From contig NC_041021.1 of assembly GCF_004193775.1 (NCBI RefSeq), forward strand, positions 21,730,632-21,794,631: a stretch of 64,000 nt of DNA. Reading direction: 5' to 3'. Origin of the DNA: Glycine soja. Lineage: Eukaryota > Streptophyta > Magnoliopsida > Fabales > Fabaceae. How positions within the stretch are numbered: position 1 is the first letter of the stretch; each line of letters begins with the position of its first letter. Position numbers and translations under genes: made by a program. Shown piece by piece: positions 35,749 to 47,418 of the stretch. Under the pieces are notes generated by a model that was not told the origin of the DNA, did no database searches, and saw only the letters and a program-made list of their open reading frames with translations.

Positions 35749-36500
35749 TTATTGACATAAAAATTCGTGCAAGACCATGGGCGTTTGCTTTTCCGGATTA
35801 AGCCTTTATCGAGCAAATCCTTAATTTCCTTTTGACAGTATTGAAGGAGTTCTTCATTCATTTGAATCGGCCTGACTTTTGTAGGAATTTGTTTTTCCCT
35901 AAAGTCTTTCTCATAAGGGAGATCGACAATATGTTTCTTTCGATTCCAAAATGCATGTGGCAAGTCAGAACAGACAGTTGATTGGATATGGCTTAGCAAG
36001 GATTGAATTTTTTCTTTCATTTGTGGTTTTTCCAATTGTATTTGAATATTATTAAAAGATACTTCTTCTTTTAAGAAGTTAATTTGGTTAATCTTATTTT
36101 CTATAAGATTTATATTTCCGGAGATTGGTTTGGTAGAGAAATTAAATATATTTTTTTCCTAAGTAATTTGTAGTTATTCCTTCATTAGATATTTGAATGG
36201 GAAATAGGGCTCTAATGAAGGGGGTTCCTAGGATGACTTCGTTCTTAAGGTTTTTTACCAGGAGAAAGTTTGTGTGAATCCTAAGACCTTGATTTTCAAT
36301 GATTTCATTAGATAGTTTGTAATTGATCTTTAATTTAGATCCATTTGTTGTACTTAGTTTTTCTGAGGTTGGACGTTGATAATATAATTTGGAGGGTGTT
36401 TTCCAGTGTTTGGAATTAATCAGATTTATTACAACTGGTTAGCCAAAGACATTCTTCAAAAAGATGTTAAAAATCTTGCATCAAAACTTACAAATGAACG
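35749..36500 (-). pseudogene. endogenous pararetrovirus fragment, protease to reverse transcriptase start
   Basis: Minus-strand reading shows, in order, a decayed aspartic-protease region (about 36430-36050, with stops) and then an open 35721-36035 frame. That frame covers the linker and the N-terminal start of a Caulimoviridae-type reverse transcriptase, with the typical Trp-Ser-Cys and Phe-Tyr-Val-Asn-Lys-Gln stretch. The reading ends at the MULE target site, before the catalytic YxDD region, which is absent. The fragment is incomplete at both ends and interrupted. The plus-strand piece left of the MULE points the other way, so the viral copy was rearranged before the MULE arrived. Confidence 0.8.
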
Positions 36501-37026
36501 ACCTTAGCTTTTTTTACGACAATGAACAAGATAAACAAATGAACAAGATAAAGTTTTATTATATCATTTCTGCCCAAGTTTTCTTTTAATAATATACCTT
36601 GATAGCACACATAATATACCTTGATAAAGTTTTATTAGCTTTTTTAATTTAGAATATTATTAAAAGATCTAAGCTTTTTATGATTTATGGTAGACAATGG
36701 ACAATTTATGATAGCATGGGAATCATGCAGCTGCTACTAGCAACCTACTGTGTAGTGTTTGGTAACCAATTTATTTACTAAAAGACAATGGACAGTAAGT
36801 TTGAAACCAAGGTTGCACATGGTGAAATGATTTATGATAGCATGGAATCTTGCCAGAAATAAAGTAGTCAAATTTAACTTATTTTGTACAAATGATTTAT
36901 GATAACACAGACCAACTTGCTTTAAGTTGTGTATATTAGACTTCAAAAATTATTGAGCAACATTCTACAAGTTAACATATTAGGAGGTTTTACTTTTGCA
37001 AAAAAAAAAAAAACATTGTGTGCACA
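36501..37026. other. intergenic DNA
   Basis: No gene seen. The words GACAATGGACA and AATGATTTATGATA(G/A)CA recur two to three times at 36680-36910, possibly a decayed repeat. Confidence 0.4.
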
Positions 37027-40000
37027 CATATTATAAATGTTGGAAAAATTGATATTAACTATGACACCCTCTACCTCACACATATATGTACCAATAATAA
37101 AAGAAATAATTAAAAAAAATTAAACTTAATTCAAGTTTTTAAAACATATTTAAATACAAGCCTTTCAAGAGGGTAGCAGGCTCACATTCACATTTCTAAC
37201 ATCATCATAAAACTTTTCTAAATAAATAATAAATTCACTTCAGCTCAAACAAGGTCGTCTATAAAACCCTATACCCCAATGACACATCCTATCAGAGCGT
37301 TGTGTCCCGACGTCCTTCAGCACATGGTTCCTTAAAGTAATTCACCTAGTCATATGCTCCCCCGAACACAAAGTTCAAGATCATCACAGGATCCAAACAC
37401 AAACAACACACGGGGAGTGAGTTATCACATTCCTAACTAATAGAGAAACAATACAACTAGATATACATATCATATAAACTAAATAAAACTTAGTTACACG
37501 TAATTCACGTAATTCCACCACTTTGTCATCCAAAGTTCACTTTTCAATCATCAATCACATTACACAAGAATCGCACGCTTTGATCAAGACATAATAACAC
37601 TTCAATTTCATAATAAACAATTAGCAAGTGCATGAGACAGTTATGCTATGACTCAAGCCTATATGCAATGTGGTACTATGTCAGTGAAAAACCACCCTGG
37701 GGCGCTTATGAGTACATAACAAGACACACCAAACAATGGGTTTGTCAGGTCACTCTCACTATGTAAGATCATAGGAAGACCAGTCAGGGTCATGATGTTT
37801 TGCGAGAATACTCCAATCATATGGGATCAGCATAGGCTTAAAGGAGCACTCAAACCCAATGACCCCCAAGGCCTACACTTCGAAGAGTCCGTCAAGGCCT
37901 CTCCCTCCTGATTCAGGTCCAACCCTTAAAATCATTTTAGCACACAGACACTACTCGTGAATTATACAATACCCATGACCTCACACTCGTGTGTTAAACA
38001 TGTACAACATATTGCGCTACAATTTAACACTGGTTCCTAAATAGGAAACCTACACTTTCTCTTTAACACTGCGCATTTACACTTTTCTCAAGATAACACT
38101 GGTCAGGTTACTGTACAATTCACAGCTTACAACACAAATAATGTCACATCAAGAGTTAATCACACACTTATTCACAACCAGAACTCATTCATAATTTCAC
38201 ATCTCATAATGTCACAATTCACCATCACATGTTTTCACGTATCTCACAATTCAACACATGTTCTACTTTACACTTTTACTCAATCTCAATAACAATATTA
38301 TAATCTCAAGGCAACATATTATTCCATAATTCATCACATATTTCATTTATAAACACTGCTCATGAATTATACAATATCACGACCTCACACTCATGTTTCA
38401 AACATGTTAACACAATTGCGCTACAATTTAACACTGGTTCCTAACTAGGAACCTACACTTTCTCTTTAACACTGGGCATAAACACTGGTCGGGTTATTGT
38501 ATAATTCATAGCTCACAATATAATTAATGTAACATCAAGTGTTAAACACATCCACTTATTCACAATCGAATATCATGTTCACACTTTAACATCTCATAAC
38601 ATCACATCAACCATCTCATAACATTCCTAATGATATTCATAAGGTACAACACACACATGTTCATCAAATTTAACCATAATATTCTCAAACTCCAACACTT
38701 AATAATTTTTAGAATCATACTATAACACTCTACAATATTATTTACATAAATTATTAATATAAATAACTACCTCTATATATATAAGCTAGCATACATCATA
38801 TTGAATCACAAATATCAAAGTAAGCTTTCAATGCACAAAGTCTAAATAATTATATGAACACTTTGGTCAATTTCAATTATGATATTAATTTTTTAAATTA
38901 TATATAAATTTTTCCTTTATTTCATCAATTCATATTAATTAGAAAAATGCTCGATTTATAAGGTTCACGCTCAACACAATAGCATATCAATTTCACAACA
39001 ATTGATCTGTCAAACATATATAATTCACTGTAATAATTATAAGGATAAAATGAAAATTGCAAAAACACCCCAAAACTCATTCCAATTGATATCTCTAAGG
39101 ATCCCTACACATGTTCTCACTAATCCTCAATTGTGAATAACTCATCCCTTACCTCTGAGCAGACTCACGTGTCTTCCGATAACGATAGCGGCATCTCTAG
39201 CGGTTTCCTGAGATTCCTCAAGTTTTTCCTCCAACTGCTCCGATAGAATTCTCGAACGTCAAAGAGATGGAGAAGAGATTGAAGTCTCCACTTGTACTGT
39301 CTTCATGTGATTCATTTTTCTCCCTCCATGAATATTATCTTGTCAATCCAAACGGTGAAAGTGTGGGAAATTGAATTTCGAACAATATATCCAAATTTCA
39401 TGAAAAGCCAACGGTTAACGAAATCGGGATAATAGTTTTACCGAGACAGTTTTGAGTTTCTGTGGGAAAATAAAAGGCTATAGTGCGAAGGGTTTTCCTC
39501 TAATCTTAGACATGATTTTGCAATTCCTAACGGTTAGAATGCTCGAAATTGGTTTGCAAACGTGGTACTCAAATTTCACAATGATCCAACGGTGAGTGAT
39601 TCCAAGATCATCGTTTTTCTGAGACAGGTTTTGTGGACTGCGGGAAAAAGAAAGGGTTTTGAGAGGAAAATGAGAAAAACGAAAATGAGAGGCAGATGAG
39701 GCTGAGGAGTCAGTCTGAAAAACCTAGCATGTTACTATTTATAGCTAGGGGTATTTACGACATTATTTACTTTATTTATTTATTTTTATTATTTTTACTA
39801 AAAAACTTTTTAAATTTATTTATGAAAAAAATCGGATGTTACATTAACCAGCATTTGGTTAGTGCGTTGGTTGAACATTGAAGAACGGAAACACACACAT
39901 TTCATTTTCCACATGGAGAGACAACCATTACTTTACAGGATATGGCCCTACAATTGGGCTTAAAGATTGATGGATTGCCGATAATTGGTTTCATCACTGG

Positions 40001-41718
40001 TGATGTACGTGTTGCTTGTCAGACATTGCTCGGGGAAACTCCACCTGATAAGAATGTAAAAGGTAAAATGATTTACCTAACTTGGTTGCGACAAAATTTT
40101 CAGCAACTTTCCATTGATGCTGATGATGTTGTCATTACACAGCATGCTAGAGCTCATATGATGATGATTATAGGTGGTTGTTTGATGCCAAATACATAAG
40201 GTGCAAGACTTCATTTTATGTATCTTCTTTTATTATCAAATTTAACTGAGGTAAGTCATTACAGTTGGGGTGCAACAATATTAGCATCCCTTTTCTGAGC
40301 TCTAGATCGGGCTGTGAAGCCGGACCAAACAAAAATTGGTGGATGTTTGTTGTTGCTACAGTCATGGGTGTGGGATCGCATTAAATGTATTACCCCAAAG
40401 ATAGATCACCTATCCATGGAAGAAGTACAAGAAGGACTCGAATTTCCTCTTGCACGAAGATGGTCTCGTCCAAGGACCGAAACAAATATTCCTACCAATT
40501 CAGTGAGATCGATACGCATCATATTTGATAGACTACATATTAATGAGGTTCATTTTTTAATTTTCATGAATTAACTTATTTTTTCCGGTTTCCTATTGGA
40601 TTATAAATATGTTACAATAATAATGTATGTGTTACAGTTCCTGTGGACTCCTTATGGCACACCAGAAATAAGGCCATTAATTAATGATGTAGAGGTATCA
40701 ATGATTGTTCGAAAAAAAGTCCCTCTCATATGTTTTGCAATTGTCGAATGACATCCAATAGATAGGGTCATGAGACAATTTGGACTACGACAAATTATTT
40801 CAGATGACCTACCAAACCCAAATCAACTCCACGACATAGATATGAGAGGGAGACCAGATATTTTTTGGCCTCACCATCATCGTCACTAGATTCTCAAATG
40901 GAATCATTGGAATAATTATATTGTTCATGGTGAAATGGACCAAAGTCTTTTACATAAAAATTCAGAATACATGCAATGGTATATACATCGAACTAGGCGA
41001 TATATATCGCGAGAATGAGCAGTATCTACTAAAGTTGTAAATCTACTTTACAATTTTAATCATTCTTGATATTATTATTCATAGCTATTTCTAACTTTGT
41101 AAATTTGAATCATAGTATTATCCTGGTCATTACCAACATCAATCATATGCGAAACCTAATGTACCTCCAGTGCATGTTCCTGGATTTATGTCCCAACATC
41201 ATCCATCACATGCACAATATCAATCAATAAGTTTTTCTGGTCATGCATCTCAAGGATGTCAACAAAGTTTTCAACCATTGGAGTTCTCATCATATATACC
41301 TCAATACTCATTTCAAGTCCCTTCTACCTCAAATGTTTTTCATGGCTCCTTAGAAATGTTTGCCACCACTTTCAACACTCCACCATCTGCATATAATCTT
41401 GCACCATCGAGTTCTTGTTATCGTCCATCATTACCTACTCAAGTACGTGACATCAGTCACAAAGATGAGGACGAGAATGAGGATAACAACAATAACAACG
41501 ATGATGATGATGATGGTGATGGTGATGATGATGATGACAATGGTAGTCATCATGTTCCTCAACAACAACAGACAATTACACGTGAGCATCATAGAACAAG
41601 AGGAGGTAGAGGTTGTAGATCAAGAGGACAACAAATACAGACAAATCCAATCCAACATGATGAGAGACCCAGATGCATACCTAGAAGAACTCGTTGTGGC
41701 ACATCGTCTCATTATTAG
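37027..41718 (+). pseudogene. second PMD pseudogene, split by a solo LTR
   Basis: The reading GKIDIN just before the LTR (37059) resumes after it at 39849 as QHLVSALVEH, then THTFHFPHGETTITLQDMAL and LQLGLKIDG. This is the same PMD motif order as the gene at 34043 but clearly diverged. Exons end or start at 40547/40638 (FLWTPYGT follows) and about 41034/41116. Stops occur at 39880, 40198, about 40300, 40751, 40888 and 41018. The last exon (41116-41718) is open, with Gln/His/Pro-rich and then Asp/Asn-rich low-complexity and an RGGRG-like tail. No MULE ends were found for it. It is a relic, probably from another PMD-bearing transposon or gene. Confidence 0.85.
37060..39843 (-). mobile_element. 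solo LTR, 2784 bp, TGTAACATCC family
   Basis: On the minus strand it begins TGTAACATCCGATTTTTTTC and ends GAGGGTGTCATA, where the usual CACA end has become CATA. The 5-bp duplication TTAAC flanks it (37055-37059 and 39844-39848). It is the same family as 57111-59598 in opposite orientation; shared blocks include the CGCCCCAG, GGTGTGTCTTG and GGTCACTCTCAC-type stretches. An internal region of about 270 bp is duplicated at a 405-bp offset (37951 against 38356). Very long LTRs suit Tekay/Del-type chromoviruses, but that label is inference. Confidence 0.92.
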
Positions 41719-43024
41719 TTTAACAAATATGTAATTTTTATTTAAATATAATCAATTTTTAATTTAAAGTCTTTCAATTTTTTTAATATATTTTTATTGA
41801 TAGATTATTTAAACTTTAAATAAAAAACATTTAAAGTAAACTATATTAAAAATATATATAACATGTTTTAAATAATAAAACATTAAAATAAAATAATAAC
41901 ATATCAAATAAAATTATAAAAAATATCCTAATAAAATAAACTTAATATTATTTATTATATATTTAAATATATTTTTTAAAATTTTTTATTTAAAATAAAA
42001 ATAAAACCGTAAATACTATTAAATTAAAAAAAATTAGATTTACGAAAAGAAAATAAGTGAACAAACCATAATCGTGGCTGCAAATAGCAAAACAGCAGTT
42101 TTTTTAAAAAAAAAATAGGTTTACAAAAAATAAAATAAAATACGGTTTAGACTTTAGAGTCGTGTAAAATATTATGATTTTTGTTATTTTTTTTAAAATA
42201 CGATTTTAAAGTCGTAAAAAAAGTAGATTTAAATTAAAATTTCTACTACCTTAGTTAAAAAAATTTAAAAAATAATAAATTATAGCAGAATTAAAAATGA
42301 TAACAGTTGTTACAACTTATTCTTTTGAATAAATTTTTGAAATATATCGCCGAGGTAAATTGAATTTTTTTTTAGCCCTGATTGGTAAAAAAGCGGTAAT
42401 AAAGCCGTAATGTCAGGCACGTAAACTAACACTTAATCGCCTGTACTGTAGAGCAAACTCTTATTTTAATATTGTTGGTTCACGTGGGTGTGGGGTTCTC
42501 GACTCCACTGGATGAATTTTTCAATTTTGATTTTTTTTTTCTAAAGGTTTTCCATTTACATTTATTTTGGTTAACAAAACGAATAAGGGCAAGCTAAATG
42601 CCTAAACCGTCTTGCATTCGAACCTAGAACTAAGATAATCTACCACCACGCCATCATCAACTTTATATTTTTGCAAAGTATTTATAATAATATATATTAT
42701 TAAACATGCTTAATTGCATTAAATATAACTTATAAAATATTTGGTAATCTTTTAAAAAATATTAAGAAATTTATGGTAAAATAATTTTAAATCGTGAATT
42801 TCTAAAATTTTAAAATAATTTTTTTAAATATAATTTATATTATTAAAAATAGATTATTACACTTTAACTAATCTCTAATTATAAAATGTATTTGAGGATA
42901 TTAGTTGTTATTCTTATACTACTCCAATTCTCATCCATGAGATCATTTTATAAAATAATTTTAATAAATGTTTATTTAACTATACAAAATATGATAATAA
43001 GCATCAAACTTATTTCCAATAAGT
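41719..43024. other. AT-rich DNA between PMD relic and CACTA end
   Basis: No gene seen. A moderately GC stretch at 42350-42660 has no open frame of interest. Confidence 0.45.
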
Positions 43025-43490
43025 CACTACTAAAATTGAAGGATACAAGATGGTTATAAAGGACCTACAAAGATGGTTTTCAACCATCTTACAAGCTTAT
43101 GTGGTAGAAAGTTTATACTTTTCACACGGTTATTCGCCCACCTCGGTATATGCATAGATCTATGACGGTCTTCATTATAAACCATCTTAGTATAGGTTTT
43201 TGAAATAAAAAAAAACGTGTATCTAAGACATTTTTTGATCAAACCGTTTTAGAAATTATACCTTCTAAGACGATTTTAGTACAAAACCATCTTAGAATTT
43301 GTAATTATTTTCTTAAAAAATAATACAAAACTACCTATTCCAAGACAATCTCTGAGAAAAACGGTCTTAGAAAAAGTTTTTTTAAAAAATATTTCTAAGA
43401 TGGTTTTGCGATGAAAATCATCTTAAAAAATTGTTTTTTTACTATTTGTAAGACAACTTTGTAGTACAGCCATCTTAAAAAGTTGTAGTG
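43025..43490. repeat. CACTA-type terminus with inverted subterminal repeats
   Basis: It starts CACTACTAAAATTGAAGG and contains at least eight copies of AAGATGGTTTT, ACCATCTTA or close variants in both orientations, the usual subterminal transposase-binding architecture of En/Spm elements. The right edge reads GTAGTG at 43485-43490, so the block could also be a separate 466-bp mini-element. However, its 3-bp flanks (AGT and TTT) do not match, which favours it being one end of the large element to the right. Confidence 0.7.
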
Positions 43491-43924
43491 TTTTTTTTAA
43501 TTTTTTTTATATTTTTTATATACCAAATTCATCCAGTATTCCCTGTTTTTCAATGAGGGTTAAGAGAAAACACAAACATATTCAATTATAATTGAAATTC
43601 AATTTTATTTAATTAATATGACATAATACAAAAGAAATATAGGTTTGTGCATATGATTTATTTTTTATTTTAGTTTTCATTTATTCATGAAAACTATGTA
43701 TAAAAAATTATATAGAATAGGTTTAATCTTGTCAGCCAAAGATGAAAAAAAATTAAATCTATTACAGATATAAGCGATGATAGAAATTGAAATAAATTTT
43801 TCTGGTGGTCACGAATGAAAAAAATAAGAATTTGGTGTATTAAAAAACTTGTATCCATAGAACATTTGACATAAGAAAGACAATGAATAGGTAGGAGTTA
43901 ATATCAATTTTGTATGCATATCAC
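43491..43924. other. AT-rich DNA inside the CACTA interval
   Basis: No gene or bounded repeat seen. Confidence 0.4.
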
Positions 43925-45038
43925 TGATCGAGGCCGTACCCGAATCAAATAAACATTAAAAATGCAGTATCTAGGAAGTGATCCTAGGTCGTCTCCCAAC
44001 GAGCAATGGTTAATCAAATGTTCATAACAGATAGTAATAAAACAGTAACGAATTGGGGGGGGGGGGGTTGTTTGTTTTTGTAAATTAAACAACAAGCAAT
44101 TTTGAATTAGAAGATAACAGAATTAAAACATGTTTTTTCCCCTTGATTCACAAGCAAGTCTCTTATCCTAGGTTAAGAGAATTTATCATTAATCAGTTCA
44201 ACCACTTAATCCAGCCCTAAATTAAATTACTAAGCAAAAATTAACATAAGGCTGTCATTATGTGATTAAGCAACACATACACCAATTAATCATGAACGAA
44301 ACTGATCATTAAGAATGAACGTAAATTAAGCACATAGACAATTAAACAAGCACTAAGCATGCATGGATTAATAGCAACAAATACAGAGTAATTGGTGAAG
44401 AGGAAAAACTGATCAGAATTCAATAGTAATAACAAAACCTCAAAGAGAGTTGTGCTTGATCCTCAAGAGAAAACAACGCTGAAGACTTAGTCTTCCATTA
44501 ATCAATAGAAAACGAAATTGTAGATTGAAGCATAAATGAAATTGCAGAAAATGAATTTTATTCTACGTGAACAGTGTGCATGAATAGTAAAAACTGGAAT
44601 TCTAAAATTCTAGAATTATTCTCCTCTAAAAAAAAAAACTCCCTAAACTAAAACCCTGATGTTGTTATATAGGTCCTCAGCCTCAAAGCTTACAAATCTA
44701 TTTTAAGTTCGAGCCCATAAACGAAATAAAATAAAATCTGGACAAGATAAGATAAGATTGGATGAAATAAAATCTGGACGAAATAAAATCTAGATGAAAT
44801 AAAATCTGGATAAGATAAGATTTGATAAAATAAAATTGTGTGCTCTCTTCAAGTTCAAGTTCAATTCCGGATTCAAGCTCAATTATTTGTAATTCTTCTA
44901 AAATTAAATTAAAAACACAAAATTAGTCAAGTAGGCCAAAATGAGAAAACTGCATAATTAATTTGACAATTAAGGCTAATCAGTAATTAAAATGGTGACA
45001 AAAAGGGTTAAGAAATAGGAAAAAATAATGACACATCA
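43925..45038 (-). mobile_element. solo LTR, 1114 bp
   Basis: Minus-strand ends are TGATGTGTCATT and GGCCTCGATCA (TG...CA with matching TGAT/ATCA). Flanks are ATCAC (43920-43924) and ATGAC (45039-45043), a 5-bp duplication with one difference. A G13 tract lies near 44055. GGACAAGATAAGATAAGAT and GGACGAAATAAAATCT-type words repeat at 44735-44830. No coding sequence. Confidence 0.7.
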
Positions 45039-45303
45039 ATGACCTACACACAATGTCATAGGTAGTATGTATTTTCACTAAGAATATAAGTGGTAAGGAT
45101 GAAGTAATAAAAATGTATGCAAATAAATGGTGGGGAAATGTGTAATTGCGAGAAAAATGAAGACTAAAACATGAATGAAACTTTATAGATTTCCCTTTAG
45201 AAAATGTAGTAAATTAAATATATAAAAGTTCCTTGTACTTGCAACTTAAAATGCAAGCAGTATACATGACGACAAGTCAACTTTAACTAAGAACAACTCA
45301 ATA

Positions 45304-45645
45304 TCACATTTTGAGTTTGTTCTTTTTCCATTTTGGGAACTTGTAAAATTTATTCTTTGTCATCTCGATTTTGTCTTGAAACTTTGTAGATGATAGATAA
45401 GGCTATAATGAAGCACAAACAAGTCAGAACTAAAAAGAAAGATTTATTATATGATGCAATTTCCAAAGAATGGAGGAAAAAAGAAAAAAAAAATCAGAAA
45501 ACAAGCAAGATGATGCTATATGTTGAATTTTCATTATACCTATCGTTTAGTCATGTCAATATCTTCTACATGATCTGTAGAAGCTGTGTTAACGCGTTCA
45601 TATGGGTAAACTGGGAGACCTGCATCATCTTCGATTAGCTTCACC
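45304..45645 (-). pseudogene. VLN-like: villin headpiece fragment
   Basis: Minus strand, 45645-45540: after a TAAACAG acceptor the frame reads LIEDDAGLPVYPYERV, then NTASTDHVEDIDMTKR and a stop. Further on, 45400-45304 reads FQDKIEMTKNKFYKFPKW then KKNKLKM and TGA. Together these are the linker and both ends of the plant villin headpiece, whose usual C-terminus continues three to five residues further; the middle EAYLSS-type part is missing or frameshifted. Villins bundle actin filaments through this domain. None of the gelsolin-like repeats is seen nearby, so this is an isolated piece, possibly captured by the surrounding CACTA element. Confidence 0.8.
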
Positions 45646-46087
45646 CTGTTTAGTGTTATGCATAATTAGACATAAGCTGCCAAATCATGATATCACTTTA
45701 ATAATCAACATTATCTTTGTTGACAACAAGAACTGCATTTTGCTTAAGCAACACACTAATTCATTTTCTAACCCTAAGCACTCAACTAAAATGTTTAAAC
45801 AGTTATAAATAAATTAGACAATAGTTAAACACATCATGAACACTTACAACTAAGAAAGGTTGAACAGTGCACTATATTAGAACATTGTAGATCTGTTTGC
45901 TCTTGAATATAAAGGGATGAAATGTCCACTGCAAAAGCAAACATTTTGAAGCATATCATTAAAACTTCAAAAAAAGTATGATACTTATTGCAAACTAGAA
46001 CTTGATACCAAAAAAATAAAACCATGTTAGTAACTGAAATGAAAGCAGAGAAAGGGAGAATAACATTGAAGAGGGGAGGAGAATTGT
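45646..46087. other. non-coding DNA left of the gypsy element
   Basis: Continuous with 52360 onward before the retrotransposon inserted. No convincing exon is seen; a minus-strand TTTTGCAG/TTGTAAG pair near 45850-45935 brackets a frame I do not recognise. Confidence 0.4.
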
Positions 46088-47418
46088 TGATGCAAGCTCC
46101 ATTGGAGCTTGTAGGCCTAGGATCTTCTTCATCAATGGATTCCTTTGCTTCTTGGAAGATGAATGACAGTGGAATGGAGAAAGGGAGAGAGAGAGGAGAC
46201 GCCACTTCAAGGAGAAGATGAGTCTAGAAGAAGCTCACCACCATAGGAGGCCATGGATAAGAGCTTGGAGGAAGAAGGAGATGAATGAAGGGAGAGGGAG
46301 AGAAGAGCACGAAATTTTGTGCTCTAAATGAGCTTTGAAATCTGAAGTTTAATATTCAAATGATCAAAGTTGAAAAAAATGCACACACATGACCTCTATT
46401 TATAGCCTAAGTGTCACACAAAACTGGAGGGAAATTCAAATTTCACTTGAATTTGAAATTGAATTTGTGGAGCCAAACTTTGGAGCCAAAATTTCACTAA
46501 TTATGATTAGTGAATTTTAGTTATGGTTCAGCCCACTAATCCAAGATCAATTCCAAGATTCTCCACTAAGTGTGCTTAGGTGTCATGAGGCATGAAAAGC
46601 ATGAAGGACATGCACAAAGTGTGACTATATGATGTGGCAATGGGGTGTAGTAAGCAAATGCTCACCTCCCCCTCTAAAATTTAATTGGATTGGGCTTCTA
46701 CCAATTCAATTAAATTTATTTCCAACCACACACATCAAATATCCACTTAGTGTATGTGAAATTACAAAACTACCCCTAATACAAAAACTAGTCTAGGTGC
46801 CCTAAAATACAAGGGCTGAAAAATCCTATATTTCTAGGGTACCCTACCTACATTATGGAGCCCTAAATACAAGGCCCAAAAATAATGAAACCTTAATCTA
46901 ATATTTACAAAGATAAGTGGGCTCGTACTTAGCCCATGGGCCCGAAATCTACCCTAAGGCTCATAAGAACCCTAGGGCCTTCTCTTGCATCTCTGGCCCA
47001 ATCTACTTGGAGTTTTCTATCCAATGCCCTTGCGGGGTAGGATTGCATCATTCCCTCCCCCTTGAAAACTAGTCTACTTAAATTTATTTCCAACCACACA
47101 CATCAAATATCCACTTAGTGTATGTGAAATTACAAAACTACCCCTAATACAAAAACTAGTCTAGGTGCCCTAAAATACAAGGGCTGAAAAATCCTATATT
47201 TCTAGGGTACCCTACCTACATTATGGAGCCCTAAATACAAGGCCCAAAAATAATGAAACCTTAATCTAATATTTACAAAGATAAGTGGGCTCGTACTTAG
47301 CCCATGGGCCCGAAATCTACCCTAAGGCTCATAAGAACCCTAGGGCCTTCTCTTGCATCTCTGGCCCAATCTACTTGGAGTTTTCTATCCAATGCCCTTG
47401 CGGGGTAGGATTGCATCA
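46088..47418 (-). repeat. 3' LTR, composite
   Basis: TGATGCAATCC (minus, at 47418) to GGAGCTTGCATCA at 46088. Inside, about 339 bp is present twice (46712-47050 and 47080-47418). The copies are separated by 29 bp that resemble the polypurine-tract flank, so the sequence GGGGGAGGGAATGATGCAATCC occurs both inside the LTR and at its true start. Confidence 0.93.

Noticed and set aside
43022..43493. A complete 466-bp mini-CACTA as the sole explanation
   Set aside because: The ends read CACTAC and GTAGTG, but the 3-bp flanks AGT and TTT do not match, so I kept it as a probable terminus.
44040..44075. G-rich run as a functional quadruplex site
   Set aside because: It is a single homopolymer G tract within a solo LTR, more likely slippage; there is no spaced G-tract pattern.
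45390..45638. Plus-strand 82-codon frame
   Set aside because: The opposite strand encodes recognisable villin headpiece segments; the plus frame has no family.
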